From contig CAIVEW010000089.1 in assembly GCA_903905065.1 (NCBI GenBank), positions 1 to 64,000 on the forward strand: a stretch of 64,000 bases of DNA, written 5' to 3'. Under the pieces are notes generated by a model, which was not told where the DNA came from, did not search any database, and saw nothing but the letters and a program-made list of their open reading frames with translations. A program made the translations under genes and the position numbers. Source of the DNA: an uncultured Bacteroidota bacterium (GTDB lineage: Bacteria > Bacteroidota > Bacteroidia > Chitinophagales > Chitinophagaceae). This document shows positions 20,330 to 29,700 of this stretch, in pieces (the stretch's first letter is position 1; each line of letters begins with the position of its first letter).

Positions 20330-20692
20330 GGCTCCTATGTTATGCAACTATGAACAAATCGTTACGAAAAAATGCACAAGTCGCTTGTTGTTAATGCGTT
20401 GCAAATGAGCCATGGGCAATGTTATCAAAACATTAAGCTATCGAAACCTTATTGTTATTTGTGAAGAAAAATTTGGTTTGTATTCGTAAAGTTATCCGGC
20501 ATTTACATAAAATGCTTGCCGATAATGGGATGGTAAAAATTCTAAAGCTTAAAAAAAATTGACAGCAAAGGCTACAAAATTTAAGTGCTATGTCTATAAA
20601 ATTGGCCGCCGATCTTCGTGGAATTTCGTGTTGTTTTCAGGGGTAAAAAAACGTAACTGATCGTTTTTGAAACTATCAAAATGCCGCAAATC

Positions 20693-20730
20693 AAAAAGGA
20701 GCAGGCCACATAAATAGCCCACTCCTTTTT
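20693..20730 (-). terminator. Terminator of the 3,704-aa giant gene
   Basis: An inverted repeat runs AAAAAGGAG ... CTCCTTTTT, with an inner GGCC/GGGC pairing around an ATAAATA loop. It lies 19 bases past the stop codon at 20750. The A-rich and T-rich outer arms give a run of T on either strand, so it could work in both directions. Confidence 0.75.
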
Positions 20731-20749
20731 AAAAATTTATTCAACAAAA

Positions 20750-23700
20750 TTATCGCCCGATAACAAAATGAAGAACGATATTTTCATTCGCGGAACGGAT
20801 GTTCACCAGGTACGTGCCATTAGCAAGATCGCCATTGAGTGATACCGGCACATCAATATTCCCACTGAACGCCTTTATTATATTTGAGTACACCACCTGC
20901 CCAAGCATATCCGTAATTTCCACTGATACATCTTCATCACTTTTTGCAGCCAGGGTCCCCTTGATCGTGAACAATCCTTTGTTCGGATTGGGCATCAGCC
21001 TCACATTACTGCTGCCAAGAGCCACTTGCTGCAGACCCTCATACAGAACAGTGATCTTCACAGAGTTGAAAGATGCATATCCGCAAGGCCTTGCACTTAC
21101 TACCACGCAGGTAACAGAATCGTTATTCGAAAAATCTGAAGCGACAAAAATTTCATTCGTAGCGCCGGACATGAGCGTGGTATTTACAAACCACTGGTAG
21201 CTGATCACTGGCCCGCCATTACTTACCACCGCTCTGAAGGTATCCGCCTGCAGTGGCCCCACCGCATTGCCCGGTGTAGCCAGTATCTCCACGATCGGCA
21301 CATAGGAGGTGTCCACACGCATTACAATGTGATTGCTTGCAACGGTGTCAGTCGCCACACACTGTTGGTTGCTCACCAGTTGGCAATACACATTGTCATT
21401 GAGGCTGGGGATGTAACCATAGGTCGCTCCCGTACCCACCTGTGTTCCATTTACAGACCACAGATATACAGGAGCAGTACCTCCATTCTCAACCGCTGCG
21501 GCAAATAATGCAAACGAACCCTGGCATACTGTATCTCCGGGTGCCACTGAAATATGTACAGAGCTTGTATCCGTTGTAATCACTGTCATGGTCACTGCGT
21601 CTGCCGCCGTCGCAGGTACGGCGCAAATAGCATTGCTGGTAATGATGGCGCTGATCACATCTCCATTTCCGGGAGCGTAGCTATATGTGCTGTTTGTCGC
21701 ACCCGTGATCGCAGCACTATTCAATGACCACTGATAAGCCGGAGTCGCACCGCCGTTGGTCGGCGCTGCGGTAAAGAGGACCGATGTGCCCGAGCATACT
21801 GTATCACCAGGCGCCGCCGATATGCTCACCGATGGCACAACCACAGCATTCACGGTTACAACCGTAGTCACTACGCAACCGGTCGACAACATATATGTTA
21901 TTGTTGCGGTTCCGGCGGTAACGCCACCTACCATTCCGGATATGCTGCCGATCGTTGCATTACTATTGCTGCTGCTCCATGTACCCTCGCCCGCATCGCT
22001 GAGGCTTGTAGTAACTCCGGCGCAAACATTCGCAGTTCCTGAAATTGGGTTCGGTAACGGATTAACAACTACCGCATCTGTCTGGTAGCAGCCACCGGCC
22101 GTATAGGTAATTGTAGTTTCGCCCATGGCGATACCTGCCACAACACCCGATGTACCCACGGTACCATCGGCGGTGGTACTGCTGCTCCATGTTCCACCTG
22201 GTGTCAGATCGCTCAGAGTGGTGGTCGATCCAACACACACTTGCGCAACTCCTGTTATAGATAATGGCAGTGGGTTAACCGTAACATTAGCCGTAACATA
22301 ACATCCGGTAGTAAACAATGTATAGGTAACCTTTGCTGTTCCAACATTTACCCCTGTAACGACTCCGGTTGTTCCGCTCACACTTACATTCTCAGTGCTG
22401 CTCCAGTTGCCGCCGGTCACATCATCGCTAAGCGTTATGGTTGCATCCTGGCATACTACGGTTGGCCCGGTGATCACATCCGGCAACCCGTTAACGGTTA
22501 CCGTAGCGAAAACGCTGCCGCCCGCATCAAAAGTAAATGTAATAAGTGCGGTGCCTGCAGAGAGGCCGCTAACGACGCCGGTCGACAAACCAACAGAAAC
22601 ATTAGAACTGCCGCTGGCCCAGGTACCGGCACCCGCATCACTCAGTGTAGTTGATGAGGATACACATACATTCATCACACCGGTAATTGCCGGAGGAGTT
22701 GCATTAACGGTAATTATAATCGTTGTAGCGCACCCTGTAGGCAAACTGTATGTAACAAGTCCGGTGCCGGTGGCAAGGCCTGTAACAAGGCCCGTGGAGC
22801 CGACCGAAACATCGCCGCTCGCACTCCAGGTGCCGCCGCCGGCATCGCTCAACGATGTGGTGTAACCCACCGACACTGTGGCAGTGCCGAGAATAGATGA
22901 TGGTAATGCATTAACTGTTACCGCCTGCACGGTATAACATCCCGTAACTGGCAATGTGTAGGTAATAATTGTGGTGCCTGGTACCAACCCTGCTACCAGC
23001 CCGGAAATCAGGTCAACCGTCGCGTTGGTCGGGTTGCTGCTGGTCCAGGCTCCTTCGCCCGCATCACTCAAGCTGGTTGTTGCGTTGACACACACATTGT
23101 CTGTACCTAGTATCGCAGTCGGAGTCGGGTTAACGAAAATTGACTTGGTTGCATAACAACCGGTACCCAGTGTATAAGTTACCGTAGCGCTACCGCTACC
23201 CACTCCGGTCACATTACCTGAGCCATCTATAGATACATTTGAAAAACCACTGCTCCATGCACCGGAGCCAGCATCGCTGAGGGTGATGATCGCACCCAGG
23301 CAAACCGTGCCGCTGCCTGATATAGCCGATGGTAATGGATTAACGGTAACTGTTGCTTTCGTAATACATCCGGTTGGCAACGTATAGGTAATCGCTGCGG
23401 TAGTTCCGCCGTTAACCCCGCTGACAACACCCGACCCGTCTACGGTTGCATTCGGACTGGCACCATTCCACCATGTACCACCGCCTGCATCTGTAAGCTG
23501 AGTTGTTAGACCCTGGCATACGGTAAGCGTACCGGTAATGTTACCGGGCAACGGGTTGACCGTAACCACCGCTGTTGTTTTACAGCTATTTAGATCCGTA
23601 AATGTGATAGTTGTTGTTGTATTGCCCACAAGGCCGTTTACCAACCCTGAACCCGAAACAGAGCCATTGCCCGGATTGCTGCTGGTCCATGTGCCGCCAA

Positions 23701-26700
23701 CCGCATCTGTAAGTTGGGTAACCAATCCCTGGCACACCGTAAGCATACCGGAGATAGCAGCCGGACTCGCATTAACTGTTACAATAGCTGTTGTTGAGCA
23801 GCCCGCCAGCGATGTGTACGTGACCGTAGCCGTTGTACCGCCGGTCACACCGTTTACTAAACCGGTACCCGAAACTGTAGCGTTACCAACGTTGCCACTT
23901 AACCAGGTTCCACCGCCCGCATCGGTCAATTGTGTTGCTGCCCCCTGGCAAACAGTTAGTGTGCCGGTGATCGCCCCTGGCAGCGCATTAACAGTTACCA
24001 CAGCTGAAGTGGAACAACCGGTAGAAAGTGTATAGGTGATACTGGAAGTGGTCCCGCCAACCAGGCCATTAACCAAACCAGATCCGGATATGGTGGCATT
24101 ACTAATACTACCGCTTACCCACGACCCGCCACCGGCATCCGAGAGCTGGGTTGTTTGGCCCTGGCATACAGAAAGGGTACCATTTATACTTCCGGGATTG
24201 GGATTAACTGTTACGATCGCGATGGCGGAGCAGCCACCCGGAGTTGTATAGGTTACCGCTCCGGTGCCAGAGGTCACACCGGCTGTTACATTTCCTGAGC
24301 CGTCTGTGGTTATAGCTCCGCTACTTGCCCAGGTGCCACCTCCTATATTACTGCTCAGCGCCGTGGTCAGATTTACACATACACTCAGATTGCCCAATAT
24401 AGCAGGCAGTGGATTTACGGTAACTGTAGCAGTATTATTACTTGCGCAGAAGCCGTTAGTCGCAGAAGCGGTATAGGTGACTACCCCCGCAGCAGGCAAC
24501 GCATAAACAGTATCCGTTTGTGTACCCGCAGTGTAAGCGGTACCTGCACCAGAATTAGTATAAAGGCCGGATACAGACGCCCATGTTGCAGCAACAGGAG
24601 TAGTATAGTCCACTCTTATGGTGTAGCCCAGCAGCGTTGCATTATTAGTAGTGAATGTAGTCGTGTTATAGGCAATAAGTGTCCACGTTCCGCTAGGCAC
24701 GGTAAACAATGTATCCCAGATATCTGTGTTTGCCGTAAAGCCAGAGACAGGGATAGCCCCACTCGTGGTATCCGCTTCAAAAGAGTTGGTGAACGGCGCT
24801 GAAGACGCGGAAAGCGTTAAAGTGCCAACCGAGCTTACAGTGGTATTGGTGAAATAGCTGAAAACGTTGGAAGGGCCTTTTTTGTTGATCAGATTAATTA
24901 TTTTACCATTAGGCGCCTGAAGGTTAAACTGATAATCAGATAAAAATAAAGAGCTGAAGTTAAGTGTCACGGCCACATCGGTGATGATAGCATTAGGCGG
25001 TAAGGAGACAGTAAGCGAGGTGTCTTCCACATCGTGGCTTGCATTTACTGTTTTAGACATCGTCCCGGTTGTCGCAATAAAAGTACCTGGCTGGGTGCCG
25101 GACGCAACAAGCATATCGGTTGGCCCGCTGGCACACAAAGAAGACGAAGAAGGAGACACAGAGATAGCAGATGGAGCATACAATACATTTAAAGTTGTAG
25201 TGACATTGTTAGTACAACCGCCCGTATACGTATAAGTTATCACTGCGCTTCCCGGCAACACAGCCGTAACATTGCCGGACGTGCCAATCGTGGCCACCGT
25301 GGTATTTCCGCTGCTCCAGGTACCGCCGGTCGTAACGTCGCTGAGCGATGAAACTGTAGAAAAACCGCTTAAACATATATTGGTGTTACCCCCTATTGCG
25401 CCAACTGTTGGCAGCGCATTTACGGAAACCGTTTTCGTGGTTGTACCCTGGCAAAGGCCGCTGGTATAAGTATATGTAACAACAGCAGTTGTTGCACCAG
25501 TAACGCCGGTAACTGTTCCGGTTGATGCGCCAACGATAACATTACTGCTCGTGCTGCTCCAGACGCCGCCGCTTACAGAATCGGTGAGTGTTATCACCGA
25601 ACCAACGCAGACGTTGGACAAACCAGAGATCAACGGAACATAAAGCGACGTATTGACGGAAGCAGTAAAATGCGATGAGTTTGAACAAGTACCCAAAGTG
25701 GAGGTCACAGTGTATACTGTTGTGGCACCCGGTTCGGCATACAAGCTACCGGCAGAAGTGCCGGTATAGGCAGTACCTGCACCAGCATCAGTATACAAGC
25801 CGGAAGTTGGCGCCCAGGTAACAGCAGTAGGCGGCACATAATAATATATACTGAGCGACCAGCCTTTGAGTGTATCCAGGCCGGTAGCCGAGCTGAAAGT
25901 TGCGGCTCCGATTAATGTCCAGGTGCCATTAGGTGCGCTATATAAACTTGACCACGAAGTAACGTTTGACCGATAGCCTGCTGTGATGCTGGCAGGAATG
26001 CCATTACCGAGGTTGGCTATGTAATCGAGGCCTGTAGTAAACAGACCACCTGGCGCTGCGCCGGAGGGTATTGTGGTGGAACCGTCAGAACCAAATGTAA
26101 TGTAACGGAAGTCGCTGATGCTGGAACTGCCTTGCGAGTTGGTCAATGAAATAGTGTTGCCATTGGGTGCCATCAGATTGAAGGCATAATTAAACTCTTT
26201 TGAGTTGCCCGCACCTGTGCCATGCCCGTTGATAGTAGCTCTGACAGCAGTAATGACCGCGCCAGCCGGTATGCCGCTAACGGAAATATTACTTGTAGTT
26301 GGTGTTACCGTAAACAACGGCATCGCAATCGGTCCGGTTGAATCTATAACAGGTCCTGTCACAGAGTCGCCGTAAGCCGCTACCAATTGCGCAGGACCTG
26401 TTGGGCAAACACTGACAAAAGAAGGTGAGAAAAATGGCGCAGGAGGTATAGGATTAACAGTCAGGATTTTGACGGCATTGCAACCTGACGGCATTATGTA
26501 CGAAATTGCACTTGTGCCGGCAGTTGACCCGATCGTAATAATGCCCGTTGAGCCTACGGCAGCTACAGCTGCATTGCTATTGCTCCAGGTGCCCCCGCTT
26601 GTTACGTCACTCAGTGAAAAAGATGACCCGCCAATGCACACCAAAGAAGACCCGAGTACCGGCGTTATCGGATTCACGGTTATCGTGGTATTTACCTCGC

Positions 26701-29700
26701 AGCTTCCGGAGAATGAATAACTGATTGTCGAAGTACCTGCGGACGCTCCGGTAACTGTACCATCTGTCCCCACGCCGGCTACAATTGGATTACTGCTGGT
26801 CCAGGTACCACCCGTAGTCGGGTCACTCAAAACAACACTTGATCCCTGGCAAACTGTGCCGGGCCCTGATATGGGAGATGGCGCTGCATTAATTGACACC
26901 GTCAGATTTGTGCTGCTGGCGCAGGTGCCATTTGTAGCCGAAATGGTATAAACAGTTGTAGCCGGCGGAGAGGTGTATATGGTGTTGGTAGAGGCACCTG
27001 AATAGGCCGTGCCGGATGTATTGGTGTATAAACCTGTTAATGGCGCCCATGTTATCGGCGACTGGTAAACGTAAGATACCGTAACGGACCATGAGGTTAT
27101 CGTAAAGGTTGAGTCCTTATAATTATCCATACCTGCTAACGTCCATGTGCCATTAGGGTTTGACGCTTCCAGCGGCGCCCACGATGTCGTTGTAACGGAA
27201 TAAGCAGAAGCAGTGAAATTTGCAACAACGCTTCCGTTTGAGGCAGCATACGTGCCCGTCCATGGAGCACCGGCCCCCGAATTTGGAATTGGTGCACTGC
27301 CTGCAGAACTTATCGTAGTATTCACAAAGTTCACTCCGCTATTTCCGCTGGTAGCAGAGAATAGGTTGATCACACTTCCGTTAGGGGCTTTGAGGTTTAA
27401 CTGTGCATCTCCGTCATAACTGCAGCTGGCGTTGAAGGTGGCTGCAATTCCCGTAACTGTCGCCCCGGCAGGAACACCGCTCACAGTAAGAGAAGTTGTG
27501 CCGGGTGTGACTGTAAAGCACGCTACGGACACCGGTCCGGATGATACCGTCGTACTACCAGGAATATTACCTCCCGATGCGGTGAGCAATTGCGGCGTAG
27601 TGCCAGCGCAAAATGACAACGATGGTGGGGAAGCCGTAACAGCAGTAGGAATGCTGTAAACGTTTACGGTTGTGTTTACATTTGTCGTACAGAAACCGTT
27701 ATTATAAGAATAAGTGATCACTGAGCTGCCTGGCAATATTCCGGTAACCGTGCCGAGAGAGCCATCAACAGTTGCCACTGCGGTATTACCGCTGCTCCAT
27801 AGACCGCCAGAGGTCGCGTCGCTTAGCGAGCTTACTACAGGCGAGCCGGAATAACAAATGTTGGGGTTACCCGCTATGGCCGAAACAACAGGAGTAGCGT
27901 TTACCGTAATGGTTTTGAAAACCGGGTTGCCCGTGCATCCGCCACTGGAATACTGGTAGGTGATAACAGCAGTACCCGGAGAGACGCCAATAGCGATTCC
28001 CGAAGCCGAGCCAATAGTGGCTGTCGCGTTTGCGCAGCTCCATGTCCCGCCCGATACTGAGTCGGTCATAGTAATACCAGAGCCAACGCATACAGCAGAT
28101 GCTCCCGAGATAACAGGGATATAAAGAGGAGTGCTTATTACAGCAACTACAGGTGAAAAACTGCTGCATGAGCCAATGGCGGCAGTAACATTGTAGGTCG
28201 TTGTTACTGTTGGCTTCATGTATACGCTGCCGGTACTGGTTCCAGCGGTATAATTTGCTGTAGCCAGCGAGTTTGTATACAAGCCTGTAGTACCGCCGAT
28301 CGTATTTGACCAGGTGACACTTGGGGGGATGATATAAGAAATGTTTATAGTCCATGCCTGGAGAATACCCTCCCCAGTGGCATAGTCGTTATCGGCAATA
28401 AATACCCAATTTCCATCAGGCACAGAATACAAGCCAGACCAGCTTGATGTACCTGCTGCAATCCCGGATATTAAAGATGAAGTTGACTCATTTGCCATAT
28501 AAAGATTACCTGACACCAGTGGTGCTGTCTGGGGCACTACACCTGCGGAGCCTACAGAAATATTCCTGAAATATTGCGTTGTAGATGAACCACCGGTTCC
28601 ATTAATGAGGTTTATTACCTGGCCGTTGGGCGCTTCAAGGTCATAGATCCAGTCACGATATTCAGAACCTGAAGAATTGGAATCCGCAAATGTTACCGAG
28701 ACATTAGTTATAACTGCACCGGGTGGTATCGAACTTATGTTTATGGTGTCCGTCGTAGCCGTGTTTGCAAGTATAGGTTTGTTTAAAGGCCCCGAATGTG
28801 AAATGGACACAGAACCCGTAAGTGTATCATGCGACGCAGATACAAGTTGTGCGAGGGTAGCTGTAGGACAAAGACTAACCAGCAGCGGCGAAGCGACGGG
28901 TACAGTTGGCGTTGGGTTTACAGAGACTGTAGCCACAGTATAACATCCGGTGGCAGGTATGGTATAAGTGATCGTCGTAGTTCCGAATGCGATACCACTG
29001 TATACTCCGGATGCAGAGCCGATGGTCGCAATACCTGTGTTGCTGCTGCTCCAGCGACCGACACCTGATGCATCACTCATGGTTGTGTTCTGCCCAATGC
29101 AGCCGATTGTTGCACCGGATATGCCTGCAGGCAATGGATTAACTGTCACAATACCGCCAGCTGAATTTACCGGAGAACCGATAGGAATACACCCTACTGT
29201 ACTTCTGTAATAAGTTGTTGTTGCTATTACTGAAGTAGTATAGGTTGCGTTAGTGGCGCCAGTAATAGGCGTCCATGACGAACCATCAGGCGATGACTGC
29301 CATTGATAGGTATTGCCCGTATTTGACGTAGCGCCAGTAAGGCTGACCGTAGCCGTGCCCGGGCCACAAAGCGCAGCAGGTGAAGCGGAGGCCGTCCCCG
29401 GGGTAGCCGAGCAATCCGGAGCGCCGGCTACGTAATCGCCTGAAAAAGATGTTGGATTCACACTGGTAGCGATTGACGCAAGGGGAAGTAATGGGGCCGT
29501 AGCTGTTGTAGTATTGACCGTTGGCAATACAGTTGACCAGCCGCCTCCCATGTACTCGCGGATGATGTAACCGGAATTGCTACCTAGACCACTCGTTATG
29601 TCACCATCGTTGTAGCTCAGGGACACATTTACAGAAGTTGGCGCGGGGGACACAGCCGAATTAGTTACCGTCCAGTAGCGGTCCACAAAGTTGGCGGTAT

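Larger units (their letters stand above)
20275..20749. other. 475-bp intergenic region between two giant genes
   Basis: AT-rich and without a credible reading frame. It holds the terminator hairpin of the upstream giant gene near its right end and the candidate promoter of the leftmost gene near its left end. Nothing else was recognised in the middle. Confidence 0.7.
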
